A stretch of 64,000 nucleotides of DNA from Acinetobacter sp. ANC 7912. Its GTDB lineage: Bacteria > Pseudomonadota > Gammaproteobacteria > Pseudomonadales > Moraxellaceae. This document shows positions 46,354 to 57,903 of the stretch, one piece after another. The notes under the pieces were generated by a model that saw only the letters and a program-made list of their open reading frames with translations, did not search any database and was not told the DNA's origin. The stretch lies in contig NZ_CP156795.1 of the NCBI RefSeq assembly GCF_039862785.1, positions 310,001-374,000 of the forward strand, read 5' to 3'. How positions within the stretch are numbered: the first letter of the stretch is position 1; every line of letters starts with the position of its first letter. Position numbers and translations under genes: made by a program.

Positions 46354-46890
46354 TTGCCAAGCAAAGAGTTTGAATCCCTGCCAAATATCTATTTGGTGGG
46401 GCCGATGGGGGCGGGAAAGACAACTGTAGGACGACATTTAGCAGAATTGTTAGGACGAGAATTTCTTGACAGTGATCATGAAATTGAGCGGAAAACAGGT
46501 GCAACGATTCCGTGGATCTTTGAAAAAGAAGGTGAAGCGGGTTTTCGTAGTCGTGAAACGGTTGTCATTGATGAGTTAACTTCACGACCACAACTGGTAC
46601 TTGCCACGGGTGGTGGTGCGGTGACTCAGGCGCCCAATCGTGAATATCTTAAAAACCGCGGTATCGTAGTTTATCTTTATACTCCTGTTGAAATTCAGCT
46701 TCAGCGAACCTATCGCGACAAAAACCGTCCGCTATTACAAGTCGAAAACCCTGAGCAGAAACTCAGAGATTTGCTTGCAGTACGTGATCCGTTATACCGA
46801 GAAGTCGCACATTACATCATTGAGACCAATCAGGGGGCTGCACGTGATCTGGCGCAGCGTATTTTGAATCTCATCCTTCCGAAAAAATAA
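46354..46890 (+). CDS. aroK: Shikimate kinase
   Basis: Phosphorylates shikimate in aromatic amino acid synthesis. The 178-residue P-loop kinase has Walker A GPMGAGKTT (residues 16-24), DSDHEIE for shikimate/Mg binding, GFRSRE, and ATGGGAV. The start codon is TTG at 46354, preceded by AGGTGAC at close spacing. The upstream ATG at 46338 is out of frame. It lies between pilQ and aroB, the order common in gammaproteobacteria. Confidence 0.96.
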   Translation: MPSKEFESLPNIYLVGPMGAGKTTVGRHLAELLGREFLDSDHEIERKTGATIPWIFEKEGEAGFRSRETVVIDELTSRPQLVLATGGGAVTQAPNREYLKNRGIVVYLYTPVEIQLQRTYRDKNRPLLQVENPEQKLRDLLAVRDPLYREVAHYIIETNQGAARDLAQRILNLILPKK

Positions 46891-46918
46891 GTTCAGTTGA
46901 ATAAGTGGTTATCCCATC

Positions 46919-47998
46919 ATGCAAACCTTACATGTCGAACTCGGTGAACGCCGTTATCCAATTTTTATTGGTAGCGATTTAAATCCTCAGGAATTGCTGG
47001 AGCCATATATTCATGGCAAACAGGTGATGATTGTCAGCAATGATACGGTGGCACCGTTGTATCTAGAGCACTATAGGGCTGCGTTGGAAAATCTGGGTAA
47101 GACTGTAGTAAGCTGTATTTTGCCGGATGGCGAGAAATACAAGAATATCGAGCACCTGAACTTGATTTTTGATGCGCTGCTTGAAGCGGGCTTTAATCGC
47201 GACTGTACGGTGCTGGCGCTGGGTGGTGGTGTGATTGGCGATATGGCTGGATTTGCTTCAGCTTGCTTCCAGCGCGGAGTGTACTTTATTCAGGTGCCAA
47301 CAACTTTGCTTTCACAGGTTGATTCTAGTGTCGGTGGTAAAACCGGGATTAATCATCCACTCGGCAAAAACATGATCGGTGCTTTCCAGCAACCACAAGT
47401 AGTGCTGGCAGATATGTCACAGCTGTCAACTTTACCAGATCGTGAATTATCTGCCGGTTTGGCAGAAGTGATTAAATATGCGCTGCTCGGTGATGAAGAG
47501 TTTCTGGTCTGGCTGGAAGCTAATATGGATGGCCTGATTGCCCGTGATGAGCAATTACTGGCGAACGCAGTTTATCGTTCCTGTGCGCATAAGGCACGTA
47601 TTGTCGCGAATGATGAGAAAGAGAAAGGTGAGCGTGCACTACTGAATCTTGGTCATACTTTTGGCCATGCGATTGAATCTTATCTGGGTTATGGTGAGTG
47701 GCTACATGGCGAAGCAGTGGCGACGGGTATGGTGATGGCTGCGGATCTGTCGCACCGCATGGGCTGGATTTCTGCAGCTGATGTTGAGCGTACAAAAAAA
47801 ATCATTTCTCGTGCCAAACTTCCGATCGTTTGTCCTAAAATTCCACTGGATGATTTTCTGGGTTATATGGCCCACGATAAAAAAGTCCTGAATGGTCAAT
47901 TGCGTCTGGTTTTATTAAAGAAATTAGGCGAGGCCATTATCACACGTGACTTTGATGTAGAATTGATGAAACAGGCCATTCTGGCTAATCAGGCATAG
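46919..47998 (+). CDS. aroB: 3-dehydroquinate synthase
   Basis: NAD- and metal-dependent enzyme for the second shikimate-pathway step, 359 residues. Visible features: [27 protein letters not shown] (NAD binding), [16 protein letters not shown], and the metal-ligand stretches EVIKYALL and [12 protein letters not shown]. It is 28 bases after aroK and 13 bases before the DamX-like gene. Confidence 0.97.
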   Translation: MQTLHVELGERRYPIFIGSDLNPQELLEPYIHGKQVMIVSNDTVAPLYLEHYRAALENLGKTVVSCILPDGEKYKNIEHLNLIFDALLEAGFNRDCTVLALGGGVIGDMAGFASACFQRGVYFIQVPTTLLSQVDSSVGGKTGINHPLGKNMIGAFQQPQVVLADMSQLSTLPDRELSAGLAEVIKYALLGDEEFLVWLEANMDGLIARDEQLLANAVYRSCAHKARIVANDEKEKGERALLNLGHTFGHAIESYLGYGEWLHGEAVATGMVMAADLSHRMGWISAADVERTKKIISRAKLPIVCPKIPLDDFLGYMAHDKKVLNGQLRLVLLKKLGEAIITRDFDVELMKQAILANQA

Positions 47999-48011
47999 GT
48001 AAATACGGTAT

Positions 48012-48863
48012 ATGACAGCTCTTCGCACGCCATGGCAAAAGGTTCAGCATTATTTCTGGCTGGTCAGTGCGATAGGCTGTTTGTTTTTTGCGCTCGTTTT
48101 TTGGGCAGTTACGGATTCTGAAGAAGTGACGCCGGTTGAGAAAAAACCGGAAACTGAAGTTGAGTTGATGATTCAGCCTGAAAAAGTGGCATCAATGACC
48201 CAACTTGGTGCATTAACCGATGAAGTGCATCCACTGGACATGACCACACGCACCATTGTGAATGCAAATCATGAAGCGGAGTTTCGTGGCACCAAATTTG
48301 TCAATGAAATGAAGAACCAGTATGTGATTGAGCTGTTTCGTGTTTCTGATGAAGTGATTCTGAAAAACTTTTTAAGAAAACAGGTCGATCGTAACCAGTT
48401 TACTTACCTGCGTCTTTCTGGCGATAACCTTCCTGAGCAATATGTGTTGCTATATGGTTTGTTTAAATCAGCGAATGAAGCGCAGCAGGCACTCACAGAA
48501 CTAAATATGGGGCTGCCGAAATCAGTTAAACCAGTGGTCGCTCAAATCCAGAATTACCAACCTTATGTCAATAACTTGGGCTCAGATGAGCTGACTTCCA
48601 GCCAGAAGCTTTATGCAGTGCAACTGAAAAATGTGCCGTTGCCAAAAGTAGAAGAAACAGTTGCACCGCGAGCACAAGCGCAGAACCAGGCCTCTTCTTC
48701 CAATACGCAAAGTACCACCAGTACCACGATTACCCGCCGCGATTCATCTGGTAATGTGGTGGATGTTGAACGCTCGGAAAGTCAGGTGCCTTCTGCTCCA
48801 CATGCACCGTCGAATGGTCGTCAGCATAGTGAAGAACTGGAGATAAGTGATCCATTTAATTAA
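48012..48863 (+). CDS. Membrane-anchored SPOR/DamX-like protein
   Basis: A 283-residue protein of uncertain function. It has one N-terminal transmembrane helix (about 14-33) and an acidic linker. A region (about 100-180) reads like a SPOR-type repeat pair: QYVIELFRVSDEVILKNFLRKQ, then EQYVLLYGLFKSANEAQQALTELNMGLPKSVKPVVAQI. The C-terminal tail is disordered and Ser/Thr/Gln-rich. Its place after aroK-aroB is that of damX in enterobacteria, which encodes a SPOR-domain division protein. The SPOR assignment is inference from pattern and synteny. If right, it binds denuded septal peptidoglycan. Confidence 0.65.
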   Translation: MTALRTPWQKVQHYFWLVSAIGCLFFALVFWAVTDSEEVTPVEKKPETEVELMIQPEKVASMTQLGALTDEVHPLDMTTRTIVNANHEAEFRGTKFVNEMKNQYVIELFRVSDEVILKNFLRKQVDRNQFTYLRLSGDNLPEQYVLLYGLFKSANEAQQALTELNMGLPKSVKPVVAQIQNYQPYVNNLGSDELTSSQKLYAVQLKNVPLPKVEETVAPRAQAQNQASSSNTQSTTSTTITRRDSSGNVVDVERSESQVPSAPHAPSNGRQHSEELEISDPFN

Positions 48864-49326
48864 GAAAAATAACAGATAAAATATAGATGGATTAAAATGG
48901 CGCAACCAAAATTATAAAACCTGATAAATGTGCGCTTTTGGTGCAAAAAATACGCAATAAAAATGACCAGTTTTGTGGTTTAAATTCAGTAAATATATGT
49001 CATTAGTATCATTTTTATTTCTTTGCATCAAATTGGCATGATAATTGCTTTATTGGTGCATGAATTGAATTGATCTCCCTGTTTTGGCGCGAAAATGATT
49101 CGATGATTATGCGAATGTGTCACATTTAGTTGTTATTTTTATGTGATTTCCGAGTGTCTCAAACTCTATTTTTCATGCATATAAATCTGAAAAGGTTTAT
49201 CTTCAAGGTGTGAAGAAAAGTTTTGCTCTGCCGTTAGAAATTCCTCGAAAGTAAATCGGACGCCATCGCAAGAAGGATTTAGATTGTTAAACAGCCCGCC
49301 AGGGCTTTGTGAAAGAAGGGTACGCT
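48864..49326 (+). promoter_or_regulatory. Long upstream region of gltB
   Basis: About 460 AT-rich bases without an ORF. It contains a sigma-54-like promoter (49034-49049) and two copies of TTGGTGCA (48938-48945 and 49053-49060), which match half of an NtrC-type box. A small AGCCC-GCCA-GGGCT hairpin (49293-49306) lies just before the ribosome binding site. The leader from the sigma-54-like promoter to the ATG would be nearly 270 bases. Confidence 0.5.
49034..49049 (+). promoter_or_regulatory. Sigma-54-like promoter upstream of gltB
   Basis: TGGCATGATAATTGCT: GG and GC elements separated by exactly 10 bases, with TGGCA and TTGCT matching the consensus TGGCAC-N5-TTGCW except at one position. 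It is on the coding strand of gltB, 278 bases before the start codon. Confidence 0.5.
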
Positions 49327-52300
49327 ATGCACATGCCATCGCCTAATAATGTAGCTCCCGCTCAAGGTTTATACCAACCGGATGAGTTCAAAGATAACTG
49401 TGGTTTCGGTTTGATTGCCCACATGCAGGGTGATGCAAGCCATGATCTCGTCAAGACCGCAATTCATAGTTTAAGTTGTATGACCCACCGTGGTGGTATT
49501 GCTGCAGACGGTAAGACCGGTGATGGTTGTGGTCTGCTTTTGGCGATGCCAAAAGAATTCTTCCGTGAAGAAGCAAAACGTTTAAGTGACATTACCTTAA
49601 GCGAAATTTTTGCTGTTGGTACAGTATTCCTGAACCTTGATCCAGCGCTTGCTGCGCATGCGAAACAGATACTGACCAAGGAAATTGAAGAAGAAGGTTG
49701 TCGCGTAATTGCATGGCGTGTTGTCCCAACCAATAATGATGTGTTGGGTGAGATTGCAATGCAATCTCTGCCTGCTTTTGAACAGGTCATCGTGAACTGC
49801 CCAATCGGTGTGACTGAAGTTGAATTCAACCGTAAGTTATTCCTGGCACGTCGTCGTGCTGAGCAGCAACTAACGAATGACCCATACTTCTATGTGACTA
49901 CCTTATGCTCAACTGTGATCAGCTATAAAGGTCTGATGATGCCAGCAGCGATTGCTGACTTCTATACTGACCTGGCTGATGAGCGTCTGGCATCACATAT
50001 CGTGGTCTTCCACCAACGTTTCTCGACTAATACATTGCCACGCTGGCCATTGGCTCAGCCGTTCCGTTACCTGGCGCACAATGGTGAAATCAACACTATT
50101 ACTGCAAACCGTAACTGGGCAATGGCACGTACGCCAAAATTTGAAAACCCATTACTGCCAGGTTTGACTGAGCTGAATCCAATCGTGAACCGTACCGGTT
50201 CGGATTCTTCTAGTCTGGATAATATGCTGGAAATCCTGGTGGGCGGTGGTATGGATCTGTTCCGTGCGCTGCGTATGCTGGTTCCACCTGCTTGGCAGAA
50301 CGTTGAAACTTTAGATGCTGACTTACGTGCATTCTACGAGTTCAACTCTAAACACATGGAAGCATGGGATGGTCCTGCAGGCCTAGTCATCCAGGACGGC
50401 CGTCATGCGATCTGTATGCTTGACCGTAACGGTCTACGTCCAGCACGTTGGGTGATCACCAAAAATGGTTACATCACTCTGGCATCTGAAATCGGTGTAT
50501 GGGGTTATGAACCTGAAGACGTGGTGTCTAAAGGTCGTGTAGGTCCAGGTCAGATTCTGGTTGTGGATACACAGACTGGTAAGGTGCTGGATACTCAGGA
50601 TGTGAATAATCACCTGAAACGTATGCGTCCATACCGTGAATGGTTACGTGAAAATTCTGTACGCATTCAAGGTAGCCCTGAACTGGAAGAATACCTGTGC
50701 GAACAAGGCTTGAAAGGTGATAGCCTGAAAGCAGCACAGAAAATGTTCATGGTAACGTTCGAAGAGCGTGACCAGTTATTGCGTCCGATCGCAGAAAGCG
50801 GTCAGGAAGCTGTGGGCTCGATGGGTGATGATACGCCAATGGCGGTATTGTCTCGCCAGGTACGTCATGTATCGGATTACTTCCGTCAGCAGTTTGCTCA
50901 GGTCACTAACCCGCCAATCGATCCACTGCGTGAATCGATTGTGATGTCACTGGAAACTTGCCTGGGTCGTGAACAGAACGTGTTTGAGCAAAGCCCGGAA
51001 CATGCGGACCGTCTGATCATTTCTAGTCCGGTATTGTCTAACTCGAAAATGCATCAGATCCGTACGATCGGTCGTAAAGGTTACGAAATTGCCGACATCG
51101 ATCTGAACTACCCAGAAATAGAAGGTCTGGAAGCTGCGATCACCCGTATTTGTGAAGAAGCGGCTCAGGCAATCCGTGACGGTAAAACTTTACTGCTGTT
51201 ATCTGACAAGAAAATCCGTGAAGGCTATTTGCCAGCCAATGCCTTGATGGTGACTGGTGCAGTGCATCACTACCTGATCAATACAGGCCTACGTTCTGAT
51301 GCCAACCTGATTGTGGAAACTGGTATTGCCCGTGATCCACACCAATTTGCAGTTCTGTTAGGTTTTGGTGCGACCGCAATCTATCCATACTTGGCGTATG
51401 ACGTGATCAATGACTTGGTGGCTAAAGGTGAATTGCTGGGTGACCCGGTCTATGCACAAAACAACTTCCGTAAAGGGATTGAAAAAGGCCTGCTGAAAGT
51501 CCTGTCTAAGATGGGTATTTCAACTGTTGCGTCTTACCGTGGCGGTCAGTTGTTCGAAGCTGTTGGTCTGTCTGATGAAGTCGTTGAGAAATGCTTCACT
51601 GGCGTACCAAGCCGTATTAAAGGTGCAACATTCCAAGACCTTGAAAATGATCTGAAAAAACTGGCAGACACCGCGTGGAAATCACGTAAGCCAATCGATC
51701 AGGGCGGTATGCTGAAATTCGTATTCGGCAAGGAATACCATGCCTTTAACCCGGACGTAATCAATGCACTGCACAAAGCAGTTCGTTCTGGTGACTATAA
51801 AGACTTTAAAGAATATGCTGAGCTGGTGAATAACCGTCCGATCGCTACGATCCGTGACTTATTCAAGCTGAAAACAGACAATTCGATTCCACTGGAACAA
51901 GTGGAATCTGTGGAAGAGATCCTGCCTCGCTTTGACTCTGCGGGTATGTCTTTGGGTGCATTGTCACCTGAAGCACACGAAGCAATTGCGATTGCCATGA
52001 ATACCATCGGTGGTCGTTCAAACTCAGGTGAGGGTGGTGAAGATCCAGCGCGTTACGGCACCATCCGTAACTCGAAAATCAAACAAATTGCATCTGGCCG
52101 TTTTGGTGTAACTCCTGCGTACTTAACATCAGCAGAAGTACTGCAAATTAAAGTGGCTCAAGGTGCAAAACCAGGTGAAGGTGGTCAGTTGCCGGGTGGT
52201 AAAGTAAACGGACTGATTGCGCGTTTACGTTACTCTGTACCGGGCGTTACCCTCATTTCGCCACCGCCGCATCACGATATCTATTCAATCGAAGATTTAT

Positions 52301-53808
52301 CACAGTTGATCTTCGACTTGAAACAAGTTAACCCACAGGCGATGGTGTCAGTTAAGCTTGTTTCTGAACCAGGTGTTGGTACGATTGCAGCAGGTGTTGC
52401 GAAAGCCTATGCCGATTTCATTACCATTTCTGGTTATGACGGCGGTACAGCGGCTTCTCCACTTTCCTCTATCCACCATGCGGGTTCTCCATGGGAGCTG
52501 GGCTTGTCAGAAGCGCATCAAGCACTTCGTGTGAATGACCTGCGTGGTAAAGTGCGCGTACAGACAGACGGTGGTTTGAAAACCGGTCTGGACGTGGTGA
52601 AAGCAGCGATTTTGGGTGCTGAAAGCTTCGGCTTCGGTTCGACTCCAATGATTGCTTTAGGTTGTAAATACCTGCGTATCTGTCACTTGAACAACTGTGC
52701 AACTGGTGTCGCTACTCAGCAGGATCACTTGCGTCAGGAACACTACATTGGTGAACCGCAAATGCTGATCAATTTCTTCACTTTCATTGCTGAAGAAACG
52801 CGTGAATGGTTGGCAGCGCTGGGTGTATCTAGCCTGAAAGATCTGATCGGTCGTACTGACCTGCTGGAAATCCTGCCAGGTGAAACTGACAAGCATGCGC
52901 ACCTTGACCTGAGCAAACTGCTGGAATCGCATCCTGCTGCTGAAGGTAAAGCACAGTACTGTGAAGTTCAGGGCAATGCACCATTCGACAAAGGTATTCT
53001 GGCTGAGAAAATGGTGGCTGATATGCTGCCAGCGATTGAAGCGGGTACTAGCGGTGAATACAGCTATACCATTGGTAACTGTGACCGTTCGATCGGTGCG
53101 CGTATCTCAGGTGAGATTGCAAAACGCTATGGCAACTTGAGCATGGAATCACATCCTGTTAAGGTGAACTTGGTCGGTACTGCTGGTCAGTCACTGGGCG
53201 TATGGAATGCCGGTGGTCTGCATATCAGCCTTGAAGGTGATGCGAATGACTACGTGGGTAAAGGTATGGCGGGTGGCCGTATTTCGATCTTCCCACCAAA
53301 AGGTTCGCCATTCCAGACTCAAAATACTGCGATTATTGGTAACACCTGTCTGTATGGTGCAACTGGCGGTAAACTGTTTGCTGCAGGTACTGCAGGTGAA
53401 CGTTTCGCGGTTCGTAACTCAGGTGCCTTCGCAGTCATTGAAGGTGCAGGTGACCACTGCTGTGAATATATGACTGGCGGTATCGTGACTGTATTAGGTA
53501 AAGTAGGTCACAACTTCGGTGCAGGTATGACTGGCGGTTTCGCTTATGTGCTTGATCTGGATAATGACTTCGTTGACCATTACAACCACGAGTTGATTGA
53601 GCTGAACCGTATTTCAACTGAATCGATGGAAGAGCATAAAGAGTTTCTGGGTCGCATCCTGGATGAACATATTAAAGAAACCGGTAGTGCTTGGGCGTAC
53701 AAGATCCGCCATGAGTTTGACTACTACAGCCGTAAGTTCTGGTTGGTAAAACCAAAAGCTGCCAACCTGCAAACGCTGTTGAAGACTACTCAAGCTGATC
53801 CACAATAA
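49327..53808 (+). CDS. gltB: Glutamate synthase (NADPH) large subunit
   Basis: Makes glutamate from glutamine and 2-oxoglutarate together with GltD. The 1493-residue protein has the class II glutaminase domain, whose N-terminal nucleophile Cys25 ([10 protein letters not shown]) is exposed by propeptide removal. The central domain, the FMN-binding synthase domain ([18 protein letters not shown]..., [19 protein letters not shown]) and the 3Fe-4S ligands C1113, C1119 and C1124 follow, and then the GXGXG repeat domain. I start at ATG 49327, with AAGGG six bases upstream. A GTG six codons earlier is less likely. Confidence 0.97.
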   Translation: MHMPSPNNVAPAQGLYQPDEFKDNCGFGLIAHMQGDASHDLVKTAIHSLSCMTHRGGIAADGKTGDGCGLLLAMPKEFFREEAKRLSDITLSEIFAVGTVFLNLDPALAAHAKQILTKEIEEEGCRVIAWRVVPTNNDVLGEIAMQSLPAFEQVIVNCPIGVTEVEFNRKLFLARRRAEQQLTNDPYFYVTTLCSTVISYKGLMMPAAIADFYTDLADERLASHIVVFHQRFSTNTLPRWPLAQPFRYLAHNGEINTITANRNWAMARTPKFENPLLPGLTELNPIVNRTGSDSSSLDNMLEILVGGGMDLFRALRMLVPPAWQNVETLDADLRAFYEFNSKHMEAWDGPAGLVIQDGRHAICMLDRNGLRPARWVITKNGYITLASEIGVWGYEPEDVVSKGRVGPGQILVVDTQTGKVLDTQDVNNHLKRMRPYREWLRENSVRIQGSPELEEYLCEQGLKGDSLKAAQKMFMVTFEERDQLLRPIAESGQEAVGSMGDDTPMAVLSRQVRHVSDYFRQQFAQVTNPPIDPLRESIVMSLETCLGREQNVFEQSPEHADRLIISSPVLSNSKMHQIRTIGRKGYEIADIDLNYPEIEGLEAAITRICEEAAQAIRDGKTLLLLSDKKIREGYLPANALMVTGAVHHYLINTGLRSDANLIVETGIARDPHQFAVLLGFGATAIYPYLAYDVINDLVAKGELLGDPVYAQNNFRKGIEKGLLKVLSKMGISTVASYRGGQLFEAVGLSDEVVEKCFTGVPSRIKGATFQDLENDLKKLADTAWKSRKPIDQGGMLKFVFGKEYHAFNPDVINALHKAVRSGDYKDFKEYAELVNNRPIATIRDLFKLKTDNSIPLEQVESVEEILPRFDSAGMSLGALSPEAHEAIAIAMNTIGGRSNSGEGGEDPARYGTIRNSKIKQIASGRFGVTPAYLTSAEVLQIKVAQGAKPGEGGQLPGGKVNGLIARLRYSVPGVTLISPPPHHDIYSIEDLSQLIFDLKQVNPQAMVSVKLVSEPGVGTIAAGVAKAYADFITISGYDGGTAASPLSSIHHAGSPWELGLSEAHQALRVNDLRGKVRVQTDGGLKTGLDVVKAAILGAESFGFGSTPMIALGCKYLRICHLNNCATGVATQQDHLRQEHYIGEPQMLINFFTFIAEETREWLAALGVSSLKDLIGRTDLLEILPGETDKHAHLDLSKLLESHPAAEGKAQYCEVQGNAPFDKGILAEKMVADMLPAIEAGTSGEYSYTIGNCDRSIGARISGEIAKRYGNLSMESHPVKVNLVGTAGQSLGVWNAGGLHISLEGDANDYVGKGMAGGRISIFPPKGSPFQTQNTAIIGNTCLYGATGGKLFAAGTAGERFAVRNSGAFAVIEGAGDHCCEYMTGGIVTVLGKVGHNFGAGMTGGFAYVLDLDNDFVDHYNHELIELNRISTESMEEHKEFLGRILDEHIKETGSAWAYKIRHEFDYYSRKFWLVKPKAANLQTLLKTTQADPQ

Positions 53809-53827
53809 TTCCACTACCTGCAGATAG

Positions 53828-55303
<1,476 letters not shown>

Positions 55304-55323
55304 TCTCGCCTAGATCAGTCTTT

Positions 55324-55348
55324 AAAAACCCGCTTAGTGCGGGTTTTT
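55324..55348 (+). terminator. Rho-independent terminator after gltD
   Basis: AAAAACCCGC / GCGGGTTTTT stem with a TTAGT loop and a T run, 20 bases after the stop. Confidence 0.93.
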
Positions 55349-55476
55349 TATTTTCAGAATATCAAATAGGAAAAAATACGAAATTCATAGATTTATAAAA
55401 AATAACACAAGGCTTGAAAATTATGTTTAAAATCAAATTAATTAGATAAATACAATGAAAGATTTGAGGAACAATG

Positions 55477-56067
55477 ATGAAGGCTTTAAAAAAATCACTC
55501 ACTGTTTTGATGCTTACCGGGACCTTAACTTTATCCGGCTGTGGTTATAACACTTTGCAGGTCAAGGATGAGGCAGTGACTGCTGCGTGGTCTGAAGTGC
55601 AGAACCAGTACCAGCGCCGTGCCGATTTAGTACCAAATCTGGTTAATGTTGTAAAAGGTTATGCCGCACATGAAGAGCGGGTGCTGACTGAAGTCACTCA
55701 GGCTCGTGCCAATGTCGCTGGTTTAAAAGTTGATAAAGAAGTGTTGGAAAATCCTGAATTGTTCCGCCAGTATCAGGAAGCTCAGGCTCAGATGACTAGC
55801 GCCTTGTCACGCTTATTGGCAGTAACTGAAAACTACCCAGACTTAAAAGCCAATGAACAGTTCCGTGATTTACAGGTACAGCTGGAAGGCACTGAAAACC
55901 GCATTGCAGTAGCACGGAATCGTTATATCACTACGGTTCAGGATTTTAACGCTTATGCACGCCAGTTCCCGCAAGTGATGACCGCCAAAGTGATTGGCAT
56001 GGATCCTAAACCGAACTTTAGTGCGGATCAAAATGCGCAGTCCGCACCTAAAGTTTCGTTTGACTAA
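55477..56067 (+). CDS. lemA: LemA family lipoprotein
   Basis: A 196-residue LemA-family protein with a signal peptide and a lipobox (LSGC, Cys22 from this start), so probably a lipoprotein. LemA hallmarks are visible: VTAAWSEVQNQYQRRADLVPNLVNVVKGYAAHE, LLAVTENYPDLKANEQFRDLQVQLEGTENRIAVARNRYI, then VQDFNAYARQFP. The protein is largely helical. Its function is not established. The ATG at 55477 is 6 bases from GAGGA. The ATG one codon earlier (55474) is also possible. It starts an operon with two TPM-domain genes, a pairing seen in many bacteria. Confidence 0.92.
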   Translation: MKALKKSLTVLMLTGTLTLSGCGYNTLQVKDEAVTAAWSEVQNQYQRRADLVPNLVNVVKGYAAHEERVLTEVTQARANVAGLKVDKEVLENPELFRQYQEAQAQMTSALSRLLAVTENYPDLKANEQFRDLQVQLEGTENRIAVARNRYITTVQDFNAYARQFPQVMTAKVIGMDPKPNFSADQNAQSAPKVSFD

Positions 56068-56098
56068 AACTGCTGATTGACTGGTTTAGGTGAAGCCC

Positions 56099-57154
56099 AT
56101 GATGTTCAAGATGCTATTGAAGTTCTTTCTCGCTATCCTGCTGATGTCAGGTATGGCGCAGACTTCAATAGTCTTGGCAGAAACAGCCACGGCAACGGAT
56201 TCAGAAACTGAAGAAGTGATTGTCGCTCGTGAAATTTTACAAAGACAGAATCAGGCTAGCGAGACTCAAAAACAGTTTTCTCAGCCGGAATCAAATCAGG
56301 TAACCAAGCCACAAATTGCTAATGATATGGCTGAAGGGCAGTTCCAGCGCGATTTACCAAGTCTGAATGAACCTGTGATTGATCAGGCCAATCTGTTTAG
56401 CCCTACAGAAAAACAGCAGATCAGTCAGCGTATTCTGAAACTCTATGATGAAGGTAAAGGCCAGATTGGTGTGGTGATTGTACCTACCACCGGACAGGAA
56501 GGCATTTTCGATTATTCCATGCGGGTTGCAGAAGCCTGGCAACTCGGTTCGGCTAAACGGGATAATGGCTTGTTGATGACCATTGCGGTGAATGATCGCC
56601 GCATTCAGATCCTGACTGGTTATGGCTTAGAAGGCATACTGCCAGACATTGTAGTTGGTCGGATTATTAATGACCGAATTACACCATATTTTAAGCAAGG
56701 CCAATATGCTCAAGGCATTGATGCAGGTTTGGCAGAAATAGAACGAATACTAAATCTAGACCCGGAAATCGCTGCTCAGGCTGCCGATGAACTGAAAGAA
56801 CGCCATGAACAGGCTTATAAAGCCCAGCAAGCTTCGCAAGCCACTTTTGGCGCTGTGATCTTTATCATTATTGCCGGTGTTGTCGGCTCCATGATTTTTG
56901 GTCGAAAGCTCAGTGCGGCAACTGCTGCTGTGGCTGGGATGGCTGCTGGACTGGTCAATGGTCTGGGATTGTTTGCCAGCCTATTGATTGGTGCAGGGGT
57001 ATTTTTTGTTTTGATTACTTCACTGGCCCAATTGATTCTACATGCCTTTGCATCGGGCGCTGGTCGTGGCGGCGGCGGGCGCGGTGGATTTGGTGGTGGC
57101 TTCGGTGGAGGCGGCGGTGGTTTTGGTGGGGGAGGAGCATCAGGCTCATGGTAA
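56099..57154 (+). CDS. TPM-domain membrane protein with Gly-rich tail
   Basis: A 351-residue protein: signal peptide (MFKMLLKFFLAILLMSGMAQTSIVLA), acidic/Gln-rich linker, then a periplasmic TPM domain (about 95-215) with VIDQANLFSPTEKQQISQ, IGVVIVPTTGQEGIFDYSMRVAEAWQLGSAKRDNGLLMTIAVNDRRIQILTGYGLEG. Two or three membrane segments (about 240-320) and a tail of about 30 residues almost wholly Gly/Arg/Phe follow. Such Gly-rich tails are usual in LemA-associated TPM proteins. ATG 56099 has AGGTGA 5 bases upstream. The frame from GTG 56090 starts inside that ribosome binding site. Confidence 0.88.
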   Translation: MMFKMLLKFFLAILLMSGMAQTSIVLAETATATDSETEEVIVAREILQRQNQASETQKQFSQPESNQVTKPQIANDMAEGQFQRDLPSLNEPVIDQANLFSPTEKQQISQRILKLYDEGKGQIGVVIVPTTGQEGIFDYSMRVAEAWQLGSAKRDNGLLMTIAVNDRRIQILTGYGLEGILPDIVVGRIINDRITPYFKQGQYAQGIDAGLAEIERILNLDPEIAAQAADELKERHEQAYKAQQASQATFGAVIFIIIAGVVGSMIFGRKLSAATAAVAGMAAGLVNGLGLFASLLIGAGVFFVLITSLAQLILHAFASGAGRGGGGRGGFGGGFGGGGGGFGGGGASGSW

Positions 57155-57708
57155 CAACAACTGATTCGACAGAAATTGTCACGCAACCAAAATTGCAGGA
57201 ACTGGTGCAGCCAAGTTTGAAGCGTTGGCTCAAACATTTATTTTATTTACAGGCAACTAAACGTTTTATTACCAAGCAGGATGAATATGCGATCGCTCTA
57301 GCAGTGGAAGAAGCTGAGCATGGGCATGTCGGTGAAATCCAGGTGGTGATCGAAGCCTGTATTCCTGCAAAGCAGGCCTATTATCAGGATACCTGCGCCC
57401 GTGCACGACAGCTATTTGCTGAACTTGGGGTTTGGGATACTGAATATAATAGTGGTGTGCTACTTTATTTAAACTTATGTGAACATAAAGTTGAAATCGT
57501 GATTGATCGGGGAATTAAACAGGCAACGACTCAGGAAGTTTGGGATCAAATTTGCCAAAATATTATTCAGCAATTAAGACAACATAAATTTAGACAAGGA
57601 GTCATTGAGGGGGTAAAGCAAATAGGAGAAGTTTTGGATCAATATTATGATCGGAAGATAGTGGATTTAAAAAATGAATTAGGGAATAAACCGATTATAT
57701 TGGGTTAA
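57148..57708 (+). CDS. TPM-domain protein lacking a signal peptide
   Basis: A 186-residue protein whose TPM domain covers most of its length (RFITKQDEYAIALAVEEAEHGHVGEIQVVIEA, AELGVWDTEYNSGVLLYLNLCEHKVEIVIDRGI, then WDQICQNIIQQLRQHKFRQGVIEGVKQIGEVL). There is no signal peptide or transmembrane helix, so unlike its partner it should be cytoplasmic. It overlaps the preceding gene by 7 bases and is probably translationally coupled to it. Function unknown. Confidence 0.82.
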   Translation: MVTTTDSTEIVTQPKLQELVQPSLKRWLKHLFYLQATKRFITKQDEYAIALAVEEAEHGHVGEIQVVIEACIPAKQAYYQDTCARARQLFAELGVWDTEYNSGVLLYLNLCEHKVEIVIDRGIKQATTQEVWDQICQNIIQQLRQHKFRQGVIEGVKQIGEVLDQYYDRKIVDLKNELGNKPIILG

Positions 57709-57723
57709 TCTATGTCACCTAAC

Positions 57724-57738
57724 TGACAATATTTGTCA
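57724..57738. promoter_or_regulatory. Palindrome upstream of the pilA promoter, possible PilR site
   Basis: TGACAA-TAT-TTGTCA is a perfect 6-base inverted repeat about 95 bases upstream of the sigma-54 promoter. PilR sites known from Pseudomonas contain TGTC half-sites, and this repeat has one on each strand at a suitable distance for an enhancer. Assignment to PilR is inference. Confidence 0.4.
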
Positions 57739-57830
57739 ATTACTTACACAAAAGAAAACATAAAAATCACAAATTGAAAAATATTTTCTCAAACTACTGT
57801 TTTTTATCTTGAAAATATTATAATAAGTAT

Positions 57831-57846
57831 TGGCACACTTGATGCT
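57831..57846 (+). promoter_or_regulatory. Sigma-54 promoter of pilA
   Basis: TGGCACACTTGATGCT: a perfect -24 element (TGGCAC) and a -12 GC dinucleotide at the exact 10-base GG-to-GC spacing. It lies 58 bases before the pilin ATG. pilA genes in related bacteria are RpoN- and PilSR-dependent, so this fits. Confidence 0.75.
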
Positions 57847-57903
57847 ATTTATAAATTAGCTTTTAAAGCTTAATAATTAAACAATACATTTGTGGAGAAT
57901 GTT

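Noticed and set aside
48931..48945. TGCGCTTTTGGTGCA as a full NtrC binding site.
   Set aside because: The two half-sites are two bases closer than the GCAC-N7-GTGC-type spacing and the left half is imperfect. Only the half-site TTGGTGCA is noted.
49291..49310. The AGCCC-GCCA-GGGCT hairpin just before gltB as an attenuator.
   Set aside because: Only five base pairs and no T run. It overlaps the region just upstream of the ribosome binding site, so it is mentioned but not called a terminator.
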